From Pseudomonas peli (GTDB lineage: Bacteria; Pseudomonadota; Gammaproteobacteria; Pseudomonadales; Pseudomonadaceae): a stretch of 64,000 bases of DNA. The stretch is taken from NCBI RefSeq assembly GCF_900099645.1, contig NZ_FMTL01000004.1:1-64000 (forward strand). Reading direction: 5' to 3'. Made by a program: the position numbers and the translations under genes. Shown here piece by piece: positions 55,419-63,777 of the stretch; the stretch's first letter is position 1, and each line of letters starts with the position of its first letter. Under the pieces are notes generated by a model. That model saw nothing but the letters and a program-made list of their open reading frames with translations. It was not told the DNA's origin and did no database searches.

Positions 55419-58332
55419 AGAGCGCCTGCCCCAGAAGACTGAGCGCCACGCGGCGTACCTGAGCCAAGTCAATCGGTTTAGCCAAACAGGCTTGCGCACC
55501 GCGCCGACGAGCCTCGGCAAACACCGCCTCATCTGCCGCCGCGCTGATCACCAACACTGGCACCGCCTGCAACCGTGGGTTGAGGCGCATGGCATCCAGC
55601 ACCTGCATGCCGTTGCCATCGGGTAGATCCAGGTCCAGCAACAACAGGGTCGGCGTGCATTGCTCCAGCTCCGCCAGTGCCCGCTGCACCGAGCCAGCGC
55701 CACGTACCTCGGCAAATTCACGCAGGGCTTCCTGAACCACCTTGAGGCAGGCAGGGTGATCTTCCACGCACAGCACTTCGGCCAGCTGCCTGGGCTGCTC
55801 TGACACAGACTCCTCATCAGCAGCCGGTTGTGCCGCCGGAGCCGCAGCGCCGGGCAGGTCAATCCAGAAGCGACTACCCACACCGGCACTGCTACTAAAG
55901 CCCATTTCACCGGCCATCAAAGCGGCCAGCTCGCGGCACAGCACCAAGCCAATTCCGGTACCAGGAATGCTGGAGTTCTCACGCCCCAGGCGCTGGAACG
56001 GCTGAAACAGATTGGCTTGCTGCTCGGCTGTCAGCCCTGTGCCGTTATCCTCAACCCATAACCGCACGCAACTGGAGCGCACCTCATAACCCATGCGGAT
56101 CAAACCCTGCGGGCTGTTGTACTTGATCGCGTTGGACAGCAGGTTAAGCACTACCTGGCGCACCCGGCGCATATCCGCCTGCACATACAGGCCTGCGTCG
56201 GCGTCAGCCAGCACCTGCAGCTGCAACTGACGTTGCTGCACTTCAGGCTGCACCAGCTCAGCGCAACCGTGCAGCAGCGCGCCCACCTCCACAGACTCCA
56301 GCTTGAGTTGCTGACGGCGGCTTTCGATGCTCGACAGGTCGAGAATGTCATCCACCAGTGAGGTCAGGTGCCGACTGGCATTGACGATCTCACGGGCGTA
56401 ATCGCTCTCCAGCTTGGCTTCGGGTTTGTCCTGCGCCTCCATCTCGATCAACTGACCAAAGCCATAAATCGCATTAAGCGGCGTACGCAACTCATGGCTC
56501 ATGCTCGACAGAAAGCGACTCTTGGCCTGGCTGGCGGCCTGAGCGTCCAGACTCGCGCGGCGCAGGTCTTCCTGCACCTGTTTAAGGCGGGTGATATCCA
56601 CATGGGTGCCGGCCACGCGCAGGGCTCGGCCCTCGCTGTCACGCTCCAGGACCTTGCCGCGGCTCAGCAGCCAGACGTAATGACCGTGGGCATCGGCGTA
56701 GCGGTATTCCGCCTCAAAACGGTCCTCGCCACTGCTGGCGAACAGTTGACGCAGGTGGCGAATACGCTCCAGATCATTGGGGTGCACACGCTGATTGAAC
56801 TCACTGAAGGTGATGCTCGGCTGCGTGAGACCGAAGCGCTTGAGGAAGCGCTCACTCAGCGTGATGCTCATGCTGTGCGCTTCAACTTCCCAGAGGCTTT
56901 CCGTGGTGCTTTCCAGTACCAACTGAAGAATCCGCTGCGCTTCTAATCGCTGCACTTCACTGGCCTGCAGTTGCTCACCCGTCTGCTGCACCGCTGTGGC
57001 CATACTCATCAGTTCATCAATCTGACTGGACGGCGCACTGGGCTGGTAATGGCCCTGCCCCAGCTCGCGCATCATCCCGACTACCCCATCCATCGGCTGC
57101 ACCAGCTGATCACTGAGCCGCCGTGAACGCACCCACATCAGCGCGAAGAACAGCAGATAGAACAGCCCTAAACCGACAATCAGCAGGTAACCGATGTGCA
57201 GGTAACGCTCCGCCAGGCGATTGGTCTCACTGAAAATATTGGCCTCATCGACCACCAACAGCAGCTGCCAACCCGTTTGCGGAATCTCGCTCCAGGCAAT
57301 CAACTGTTTGCGACCACCAAGTTCAACTTCCTGCACATTGCCCTGGCCTGCCGCCATGGCCTTCAGCAACGGCTGCATCTCGGTGCGTTTGGCCAAGTTG
57401 AAGTCTTCAGGCTTGAGCACTTCACGCCGCACCGCCTCGGCATAGGAGTACTCGGTCAGCTCGCGCAGGCCAAAATCCTCTTCGCCTGCGCGCGGCAAGG
57501 CCATGATGTTGTGATCGCGGCTGACCAGCATCGCATAGCCCTGCCAGGGCACGTCCAGTTCGCCAATCTCACCGAGCATCTGCCCAACGGTGATATCCAG
57601 GCCCACAACCCCTTCGAGAAAATCACCGCGATACACCGGCGCCACGGCCGACATCATCCAGCCCATGCCTGCCGGGTCGAGGTAAACGTCAGTCCAGGCC
57701 ACCTTGCGCTCAGGGTTGTGCTTGGCGTCAGCCAGGTAATAGAAGTTGTAATCGGGTATCACCATGTCATGGGGATACTGCTCGGGCGTCATAAAGAAGG
57801 GGTAAATACGGTTGTAGCTGTCCCAGGTATTGAAATAGGCCGCTGCCACCCGTGGGTTGGCAGCCTGGATTGAGCGCATCAACGGGTCGAGCTGCGACAG
57901 GCGTAACGCCTTGCCGTGGTCCTGCTTGGCCAGCGGCGTGCTGTTGGCATAAAACGAGGCCGCTCGGCCATCATCGCTGCGGCTGTAGAACACCCCGCTG
58001 TCAGTCAGCGCATGCCGCTGACGCTCCAGTGCATCAGGCTCAAACGTGCGGTTATCCAGAGCATTGAGTGCCGCATCACGGAAAATTTGTACCTGCGCTT
58101 CAACGGAGCGCAAACGGCCATCGATCACATGACCTTCACGCACCACCGCAGCAGACAGGTCATCCAGTGCGCTCTGCTGCAAATGCTCAATTTGCGCATC
58201 GCGAATTGCGGCATTACTCAACAGGTACACCGTGATCAACACCGACTCGACCAGAATCAGCGGTATCAGGGCACTCTGCACAAAAGCGCGCCAGATCCAC
58301 TGACGCAAAGGGTAACGCGACGCGCGCGGCAT
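55417..58332 (-). CDS. Hybrid sensor histidine kinase (dCACHE-PAS-HisKA-HATPase-REC)
   Basis: 971 residues. TM1 is at about 16-40 and a periplasmic double-CACHE domain at about 45-355 (VGLDITVGQMLGEIGELDVP). TM2 is at about 380-402, then a HAMP-like linker and PAS (about 465-585). The HisKA has His613 in SSMSHELRTPLNA. The ATPase has the N box LNLLSNAIKYN and GTGIGLVLCRE. A C-terminal receiver has Asp900 in LLLLDLDLPDGNG. No separate regulator or HPt gene is adjacent, so its output partner is elsewhere. Confidence 0.93.
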   Translation of the reverse strand: MPRASRYPLRQWIWRAFVQSALIPLILVESVLITVYLLSNAAIRDAQIEHLQQSALDDLSAAVVREGHVIDGRLRSVEAQVQIFRDAALNALDNRTFEPDALERQRHALTDSGVFYSRSDDGRAASFYANSTPLAKQDHGKALRLSQLDPLMRSIQAANPRVAAAYFNTWDSYNRIYPFFMTPEQYPHDMVIPDYNFYYLADAKHNPERKVAWTDVYLDPAGMGWMMSAVAPVYRGDFLEGVVGLDITVGQMLGEIGELDVPWQGYAMLVSRDHNIMALPRAGEEDFGLRELTEYSYAEAVRREVLKPEDFNLAKRTEMQPLLKAMAAGQGNVQEVELGGRKQLIAWSEIPQTGWQLLLVVDEANIFSETNRLAERYLHIGYLLIVGLGLFYLLFFALMWVRSRRLSDQLVQPMDGVVGMMRELGQGHYQPSAPSSQIDELMSMATAVQQTGEQLQASEVQRLEAQRILQLVLESTTESLWEVEAHSMSITLSERFLKRFGLTQPSITFSEFNQRVHPNDLERIRHLRQLFASSGEDRFEAEYRYADAHGHYVWLLSRGKVLERDSEGRALRVAGTHVDITRLKQVQEDLRRASLDAQAASQAKSRFLSSMSHELRTPLNAIYGFGQLIEMEAQDKPEAKLESDYAREIVNASRHLTSLVDDILDLSSIESRRQQLKLESVEVGALLHGCAELVQPEVQQRQLQLQVLADADAGLYVQADMRRVRQVVLNLLSNAIKYNSPQGLIRMGYEVRSSCVRLWVEDNGTGLTAEQQANLFQPFQRLGRENSSIPGTGIGLVLCRELAALMAGEMGFSSSAGVGSRFWIDLPGAAAPAAQPAADEESVSEQPRQLAEVLCVEDHPACLKVVQEALREFAEVRGAGSVQRALAELEQCTPTLLLLDLDLPDGNGMQVLDAMRLNPRLQAVPVLVISAAADEAVFAEARRRGAQACLAKPIDLAQVRRVALSLLGQAL

Positions 58333-58479
58333 ACGAGGGTCTCATCCTGAAGGCAAGGCGAATGTGCAGGATGCAATCATAGCCGGCAAGCACCCTAAAC
58401 GTCCGCCAGGCAATTGCTGGGTCGACGCTGTGGAACCTTTGGCGTAAACTCCCGTCCCAGTACCAGCAACACAAGTTTC

Positions 58480-58871
58480 GGGGCCGATTAGGATTCGACG
58501 CCGGTAGCGAAGCTCTAGGTGCATGCCGACTTGGTAACAGAAGTCGTAAATCCACTGTTGCAACTTTCTATAGTTGCCAATGACGAAAACTACGAGGGCT
58601 ACGCTCTCGCTGCGTAAGCGGCGCGACTAGTCCTTCTGGTAGCTTCGGCTCCAGCGATCACTAGGGGATGCCTGTAAACCTGAAGTGATTGTCATGCAGA
58701 ACAGGATCGCCGCGTAGTACGTTGTGGACAAAGCGGCTAAAACTTACACAACTCGTCCAAAGCACCCTGCCCGTCGGGCGGCTGCGGATTAACTCAATAG
58801 ACACGGCTAAGCATGTAGTACCGAAAGTGGAGAACTGGCGGACGGGGGTTCAAATCCCCCCGGCTCCACCA
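58480..58871 (+). ncRNA. ssrA: tmRNA (SsrA)
   Basis: 392 nt from GGGGCCGATTAGGATTCGAC to the 3' CCGGCTCCACCA. The tRNA-like T arm (GGTTCAAATCC) is present. The tag frame runs from a GCC resume codon at 58576 to a TAA at 58615-58617 and encodes ANDENYEGYALAA. The CCA end is encoded. With SmpB it rescues stalled ribosomes. Its 3' end is also the apparent integration site of the prophage that follows. Confidence 0.97.
58850..58871 (+). other. Probable prophage attachment site (tmRNA 3' end)
   Basis: The prophage genes begin right after the tmRNA, and the integrase gene is close by. Integrases of this kind use tRNA or tmRNA 3' ends and restore the gene on insertion. The matching second att copy should lie beyond 64000. 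Exact core length is inferred, not seen. Confidence 0.55.
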
Positions 58872-58888
58872 ATTAGAAACACCTTAAG

Positions 58889-58922
58889 CCCCTGATTTTC
58901 CTAGAGAAAGTCAGAGGTTTTT
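58889..58922 (+). terminator. Terminator just downstream of tmRNA
   Basis: CCCCTGATTTTC pairs with GAAAGTCAGAGG (10 of 12) around CTAGA and is followed by TTTTT. It lies past the att site, so it would be supplied by the prophage or by an att-proximal copy. Confidence 0.75.
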
Positions 58923-58961
58923 GCTTTCGACACTTGTCGACTGTCCCGAAAGTGTCACGCT

Positions 58962-60179
58962 TCAGTCAAGATCCGAAGCAACCTCAGCCCCCACATTCAC
59001 GCGATAGCTAACTGGAGCCATATCCATACCTAACAGCTCACGCGCGGTAAGGCGATATTCAAAATACTCACCGGCATCGCGATCCAGGGAGTGCAGCCGC
59101 ACAACCTCATAGCGATCAGGTTCGCTAGTAGCAAATCTCAACTCATTCTCCGAGATGAAGAAGGCAGTATTTGCATTGCCAGATGTGGTTTTAACCTCTA
59201 GGTAATGCTCGGTAACGCCTGAAAGTCCACGCCTCAGAGTACGAATATCGTAGCCAGCACCATCTCCTTCTTCCTTCGAGACGTGGATGACTCTTGAAAC
59301 ATAACCTTCCCCAAACTCATTCAGGACTCGTGATTGCTCAGCTGCAAAGACGATGAGTTCCCCCAGCAAGCCGAGTTCTTGGTTGTCGGCAGCTTCCTGA
59401 AGGTAGTCCTTTTTCCTGATGCTTCCTTTTCGCGGGACAGTTGCTTGTGAAGGCCGCGCTGATCGTTTGGAAGGCGTCACATTCCCTAGACACTTGAAGT
59501 CATAGGAACCTGGCAGTTCAGCAACCCCAAAATCCACAGGAGCCACAACTGTACTGTCCGCATAGGCTCGGTGAGTGGAAACTGAACAATAGGACTGAAA
59601 TAAGCGAGCAAGAACCTCGGCCCTCTTGATCAGGCGACCGCCAGTTCCCATTGGTGCACAGGTGAACCCTGCACTAACCATTGCGCCAAAAGACAGGATG
59701 TTTTCGGCCAAATGTTCAATGTGGCTCTTCAGATCAAGGGTTTGACTTTTACACTCCTCAATCCTGGCCTGAAGCTCCTGAGCAGGAATAAGGTCGACAT
59801 TGCCTAGCCAAATCACATCGGAGAAGTGAACCAGATTAGGCCAGAGCTTCGGGGTCAAAGCCCCATGAACATTGCTCTCGATGACCTCAGAAAGCCAGCG
59901 AGGCCCGTCCTTTTTGGATGTGTGACTAACCACCCCCGCGCCAATGAAGCCACTGACGTTTGGTTTGGGTTTGTACTTATCTACGAAGTCCCAGTTAGGA
60001 GGGCCTGATTGAAAAATAAGAACATCGCCTTCCTGGAGTCCAGACCAAACCCCTTCCTTGCTATCGTCAAACCCCCAAAAACCAGTCGCCAATGTGGTCA
60101 ACCAATGCTCAATGGGGCCGTTCGCTTTTACAGCCTCACCACGGCCAATCACATCAATAACGTGTGAAATGACATCCAT
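58962..60179 (-). CDS. EVE-like plus DUF3883 (PD-(D/E)XK-like) protein, probable defence nuclease
   Basis: 405 residues. The N-terminal part (about 25-135) has a PUA/EVE-like look: TGFWGFDDSKEGVWSGLQEG, then DVLIFQSGP, and GFIGAGVVS. The C-terminal part (about 270-380) is DUF3883: LGLLGELIVFAAEQ, GAGYDIRTL and YLEVKTTSG, giving the E...D...ExK set of a nuclease fold. EVE-type domains often bind modified bases, so a modification-dependent restriction role is a reasonable inference. It follows a MazG-like gene by 10 nt and sits in the prophage cargo slot. Confidence 0.7.
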   Translation of the reverse strand: MDVISHVIDVIGRGEAVKANGPIEHWLTTLATGFWGFDDSKEGVWSGLQEGDVLIFQSGPPNWDFVDKYKPKPNVSGFIGAGVVSHTSKKDGPRWLSEVIESNVHGALTPKLWPNLVHFSDVIWLGNVDLIPAQELQARIEECKSQTLDLKSHIEHLAENILSFGAMVSAGFTCAPMGTGGRLIKRAEVLARLFQSYCSVSTHRAYADSTVVAPVDFGVAELPGSYDFKCLGNVTPSKRSARPSQATVPRKGSIRKKDYLQEAADNQELGLLGELIVFAAEQSRVLNEFGEGYVSRVIHVSKEEGDGAGYDIRTLRRGLSGVTEHYLEVKTTSGNANTAFFISENELRFATSEPDRYEVVRLHSLDRDAGEYFEYRLTARELLGMDMAPVSYRVNVGAEVASDLD

Positions 60180-60189
60180 ATCTAACTAC

Positions 60190-60540
60190 TCACAACTGAT
60201 TATGTTTTTTGGCGTTCCCGCGAGCTTTCTCGACTGGGTACTTTTCAGCGTTGATGCACAGTTTGCGATCCACAGCTGCCTGCAGATCCAGGGACAGCAC
60301 GTCAGCGAGGCGCAGTAGATACAAAGTGACGTCGGCCACTTCCTCCTCAACCTTGCGCATGCTCTCAGCGTCACCCTTGATAGCCACAGCCTGAGAGTCG
60401 GTCAGCCACTGGAATATCTCAAGCAACTCAGATGCTTCCACGGATAGTGCCGAAGCAAGATTCTTAGGCGTATGGAACTGCTCCCAATCTCGCTCCCGAG
60501 CAAAGAGACGCAGCTGCTGCTGAATGCGTTCGACGTCCAT
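60190..60540 (-). CDS. MazG-like nucleotide pyrophosphohydrolase
   Basis: 116 residues of the all-alpha NTP pyrophosphatase class (RS21-C6/dCTPase type). Metal-binding motifs are ExxE in SVEASELLEIFQW and ExxD in EEEVADVTLYLLRL. It would hydrolyse (d)NTPs to (d)NMP and PPi. Start at 60540, preceded by GGGGGAG. It is encoded just before the DUF3883 protein on the same strand; the pairing suggests a two-gene anti-phage unit, not yet known to me as a named system. Confidence 0.82.
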   Translation of the reverse strand: MDVERIQQQLRLFARERDWEQFHTPKNLASALSVEASELLEIFQWLTDSQAVAIKGDAESMRKVEEEVADVTLYLLRLADVLSLDLQAAVDRKLCINAEKYPVEKARGNAKKHNQL

Positions 60541-60621
60541 CGACTCCCCCACTTCCTATAGCAATGGCCTCTATCGTGTCAGAAGCTCTGAGTCCAAGCT
60601 AGAAATGAAGGGCATGGAAAT

Positions 60622-61623
60622 CTAGTGAGAACGGAGGATGTGCCCTGCCAACGGACTCAACCTCACCGCCTCGGCCAGATGCTCCGGGGCCAAGTGCGAG
60701 TAGCGCATGGTCATGGCCAAGCTGGAGTGACCCAGGATCTTCTGCAGGGTCAGGATGTTGCCGCCCTTCTGTATGAAGTGACTGGCGAAGGTGTGACGTA
60801 GCGCGTGGCTGGCCTGCCCTTTCGGTAGCTGGATTCCTGATCGAACCAGGGCACGACGAAACGAGCTGATGGAGCCTGTAAACGGGCCATGACGCTTCCA
60901 GTGTTCCCGTATGAATGTCTCCAGGGCCGGATCAATTGGCACCGTGCGGACGCGGCTGGATTTGGTCTTGCTGTAAGTCACGGAGCCATTACGCAACCGG
61001 GCCGGGATTAGCCCTTCTGCCTCAGACCAACGCGCACCAGTTGCAAGGCAAAGCAGAGTGATCGGTTCGACATGTGGGTTGTCCGAGTGCTTGCGGATGG
61101 AGTCCAGCAGAATGGTTACCTGATCATCTGTGAGCCAGGACAATTCACGCTCATCAATGCGGAATGGCTTCACCAGCTCCAATGGGTTGGCGTAATCGAT
61201 CTGACCAAGGCCACGCAGCTCATTGAACACCGCACGCAGGTAGCCCAACTCATTGTTGAGGGTCTTAGGACTGGTGCCGTTTTCAGAACGTATACGCCGA
61301 TCATGGGCGTAAACCGAAGCATCGAGCTTGGCAGCTACCGGGTTACGGAGCCGAACGCACATAGCATCAAGCCTAGTCTTTCGACGTAGACCATCCTTGA
61401 GCATGTGACCGTGCAGGTCATACCAGAGCGTCACCAGCTCGGAGAGTTTGCGACGATCTGACGCCTTGGGGTTCCAGCCGGAATCCTTGGCCTTGTTGGC
61501 GAGAATGAAGGTCTCGTAACGCAGGGCTTCGCCCTTGGTATCAAAGAGCTTGCGGAAGCGTTGACCACGGATCGGCTGAACATCTGCCAGCCAACGACCA
61601 TCATCGCGCCGTTTCACACTCAT
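60622..61623 (-). CDS. Prophage tyrosine integrase
   Basis: 333 residues. Catalytic Arg in ATGARWSEAEG, Lys in YSKTKSSRVRTVP, HxxR in SHALRHTFASH, His in LGHSSLAMTMRYSHL with the Tyr nucleophile. The ATG at 61623 overlaps the TGA of the replication initiator as ATGA; five residues upstream of it are not needed. It probably integrates the phage at the tmRNA 3' end 1.8 kb away. Confidence 0.92.
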   Translation of the reverse strand: MSVKRRDDGRWLADVQPIRGQRFRKLFDTKGEALRYETFILANKAKDSGWNPKASDRRKLSELVTLWYDLHGHMLKDGLRRKTRLDAMCVRLRNPVAAKLDASVYAHDRRIRSENGTSPKTLNNELGYLRAVFNELRGLGQIDYANPLELVKPFRIDERELSWLTDDQVTILLDSIRKHSDNPHVEPITLLCLATGARWSEAEGLIPARLRNGSVTYSKTKSSRVRTVPIDPALETFIREHWKRHGPFTGSISSFRRALVRSGIQLPKGQASHALRHTFASHFIQKGGNILTLQKILGHSSLAMTMRYSHLAPEHLAEAVRLSPLAGHILRSH

Positions 61624-62903
61624 ACAGCACGGCCCCAACGGACGTTGCGCTCTTCCAGCAGCTTTTTGATGTGCTTGTAGATGTCGTGCTCGGTCATGTC
61701 CTTGGCTGCATAGTGATCACGAATGACCGGCCAGCATTCCCAAGTTTGCAGCCGATCAAACGCCTTTTTTGCGCCCACTCGCTCCCTTGCCAGCAGGCTT
61801 ACGAAGTTTCCCAGGAAGAGTTCGACGTTTTTGCCCGAGAAGCCACGGGAGGTCTTGTAGTAGCGCTTGTATTCGGTGTCCTCAAGCAGGGAATCAACTG
61901 GTAGGTCCACACGTATGTCCTCACGAATAAGTGTCCAAATGGGGGCGAAGTAGCCCGGTCGGCTTAACAACTTGAATTGCCCCAGCCCATAGCGCCAAAG
62001 GCCGTCCAGGTGCCCGGAGAAGGCCGCAAACGAGCGGGTGTCGATGGCTTCACCGGTTTTCACATCCAGGGAACCGCTGGCGAATTGCTGGATGATCGAA
62101 TGGTGATAACGCAGCTCTACGCGCCATACCGGCTGGGCTGGGTCATAGTTCTCTGGGTCGTTGTCGTCGAAGCTGTCACGTCGCTTCCAGACGCTTTCCC
62201 AGTAGTCGAGCTTGTCCGTGGCCTTGGCCTGCTCGGTCTTGTTGTAGATACACAGCTGGATGCCACTGGCAGAACCAAACATCGAGGTTTCACCGCGGCC
62301 ATAGGTGCTGGATTTGGTCGCCCAGTTGATTTCACTGATACCCGATATGTCGCGTTGAGTCCGGGCTTTGCAGTGCATGCGGGCCACCAGATCGGCGGGA
62401 GGCGTCCAGCCCTGCAGGTCTAATGCAAGGTGGACGGCACACTGGTTGATTTCCACATGCGTCATCACCTGGGACGCATAGAAATCCAATCGATCCTGCA
62501 GACGCTCAGGCGACAGGCTGTCGATTGCATGAGGTGACACTTCGATTTTCAGATGGGGGCCGATGTTCTCCAGCTTGGCGTTGAAGTTCTTCACCAGCAG
62601 GATGATGCCCAGGTCTGCATTCTGCAGCTTGTACTGATACCCGGAGTCGCGCCCTACCCGTCCCGAGTGCCAACGCTGGCCCGCGAAATCGACCATGACG
62701 CCCGGCACTTCAAATAGCGCCATGACCTCAGGGCGGATAAGCCCCTTGTACAGCTGGCGCACGGTATCGACGCCACAGCGCAGCAGGCGAACGCCTGACA
62801 AGTCGGTGAACGTGACGTTGCCAGGGTCAACAAACAGACGCCCGTGTTTGTCATCCTCTGCAGTCAGAAGATTCAAACGCTGATGATCTTTTACCATTGT
62901 CAT
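61620..62903 (-). CDS. Filamentous-phage replication initiation protein
   Basis: 427 residues. It resembles the rolling-circle initiators of Pf-type phages: HVEINQCAVHLALDLQGWTP near 150, then WATKSSTYGRGETSMFG, IQLCIYNKTEQAKATDKLDYW, and VWRVELRYHHSIIQQF. These proteins nick the double-strand origin to start rolling-circle replication. It is coupled to the integrase gene by ATGA. The hairpin-rich region before its start is a candidate origin. Confidence 0.85.
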   Translation of the reverse strand: MTMVKDHQRLNLLTAEDDKHGRLFVDPGNVTFTDLSGVRLLRCGVDTVRQLYKGLIRPEVMALFEVPGVMVDFAGQRWHSGRVGRDSGYQYKLQNADLGIILLVKNFNAKLENIGPHLKIEVSPHAIDSLSPERLQDRLDFYASQVMTHVEINQCAVHLALDLQGWTPPADLVARMHCKARTQRDISGISEINWATKSSTYGRGETSMFGSASGIQLCIYNKTEQAKATDKLDYWESVWKRRDSFDDNDPENYDPAQPVWRVELRYHHSIIQQFASGSLDVKTGEAIDTRSFAAFSGHLDGLWRYGLGQFKLLSRPGYFAPIWTLIREDIRVDLPVDSLLEDTEYKRYYKTSRGFSGKNVELFLGNFVSLLARERVGAKKAFDRLQTWECWPVIRDHYAAKDMTEHDIYKHIKKLLEERNVRWGRAV

Positions 62904-63387
62904 TTATTCACCTAATGCCAGTTATTGCGGAAGTTCTAAAGTCGTTATCTGACGTGTTACAGGGACGTCAGCGCGCGCTTTTGGCGCGGCGCTCGTCCCT
63001 CGCGCATGCGCTAAAAAGCGCATGCGCGCGCTCGCTCGCGCCTTCGTTCTGAACCGAGCCACTCTGGCGCTCGCGAGAGCGCGCAAGGCTGGTTTCGGGT
63101 ATCTGTTGGGGTTCTTGCTTGAGGTTGGGTCTGGCTGCTGGCTGGGGGCAGTTTTGATCTAGCGCGAGGGCTTTTGCGCCTTGGTTCTCTGGTGGCGGGC
63201 TGACTGTCAACGCGCCCCAGGGCGTGAGGACGATCAGTAACAGGAGTAGCTGCAGGCGCTGACCGAAGACAAAGCACACCAAGGGCGCGGCCCTTGTCAT
63301 CCCGCTCTTGCCGCCGAGGGCTCGGGAGCATGGGGTGGTAAAGCTACCCCACACTCCCGCAGATAGGCTGTTCATAGGCAATCCGCG
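62904..63387. other. Hairpin-rich region, candidate phage origin
   Basis: About 480 bases between phage genes. A perfect 11-bp stem lies at 63001-63028 (CGCGCATGCGC, loop TAAAAA, GCGCATGCGCG). A second stem at 63067-63082 (GCGCTC-GCGA-GAGCGC) and a looser one at about 62969-62993 (AGCGCGCGC...GGCGCT) flank it. Stacked hairpins in a non-coding gap are what filamentous-phage origins and packaging signals look like. Confidence 0.5.
62968..63300 (-). CDS. Doubtful small phage ORF through the hairpin region
   Basis: A minus-strand frame (ATG at 63300; an earlier in-frame ATG at 63375) encodes a short hydrophobic stretch (LLLLLIVLTPWGALTV) followed by a proline- and arginine-rich tail. It passes straight through the stacked hairpins, and the tail composition follows the GC-rich repeats. 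It could be a small membrane protein, but an accidental frame is as likely. Confidence 0.2.
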   Translation of the reverse strand: MTRAAPLVCFVFGQRLQLLLLLIVLTPWGALTVSPPPENQGAKALALDQNCPQPAARPNLKQEPQQIPETSLARSRERQSGSVQNEGASERAHALFSACARDERRAKSAR

Positions 63388-63777
63388 TCAAGGGTGCGCT
63401 GCGCCCGTGCTTCCGTTCGACGGAACGGTAGAGCTGTTCCGACGAGCCGGGAGCGCGGCCCCTGACTCAGCCGAGTTAGGGTGGGCGATGCAGCCCAGTA
63501 CGTTGCCGGAACCATGCCGGTCGCGGTGCTGCATCGCCCAAATGTTGCGGATTTCATGGAAGAACACCCGCTCCGGGTAGGGATCAGACGTGCCGTAATA
63601 CACGGCCATGAAGCAGGCATGGTCACAGATACCTTCCATAGGCAGGACTACGCCAACAATGTGCATGACCTGAAACATCGATTCCGGCTCATCATCCCAG
63701 CGCAATTCCATGAGCGCGGTTTTGCCGATGTAGCTGATAGCAGTGGCAGCATCGGGAGAGAGGCAGGGGCTAGACAT
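63388..63777 (-). CDS. Small phage protein, paralogue of its neighbour
   Basis: 129 residues from [10 protein letters not shown] at 63777. The core [20 protein letters not shown], then [13 protein letters not shown] and [12 protein letters not shown], matches the partial gene upstream (YIGQPVHVQLEWDDDPEP, IGIVLPVKGVQEQ, LEDIRSIRI). The ATG lies inside the end of that gene (8-nt overlap), so the two are coupled. The tail after about residue 95 is low in complexity and may be unstructured. Function unknown. Confidence 0.65.
   Translation of the reverse strand: MSSPCLSPDAATAISYIGKTALMELRWDDEPESMFQVMHIVGVVLPMEGICDHACFMAVYYGTSDPYPERVFFHEIRNIWAMQHRDRHGSGNVLGCIAHPNSAESGAALPARRNSSTVPSNGSTGAAHP

Noticed and set aside
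58600..58871. A separate tRNA gene at the 3' end of the tmRNA
   Set aside because: The T-arm and CCA end belong to the tRNA-like domain of tmRNA; the 5' half is at 58480. No other tRNA or rRNA gene was recognised in the window.
63011..63331. 106-codon frame through the phage hairpin region
   Set aside because: Arg/Pro/Ser-rich product dictated by the GC-rich repeats; no start signal.
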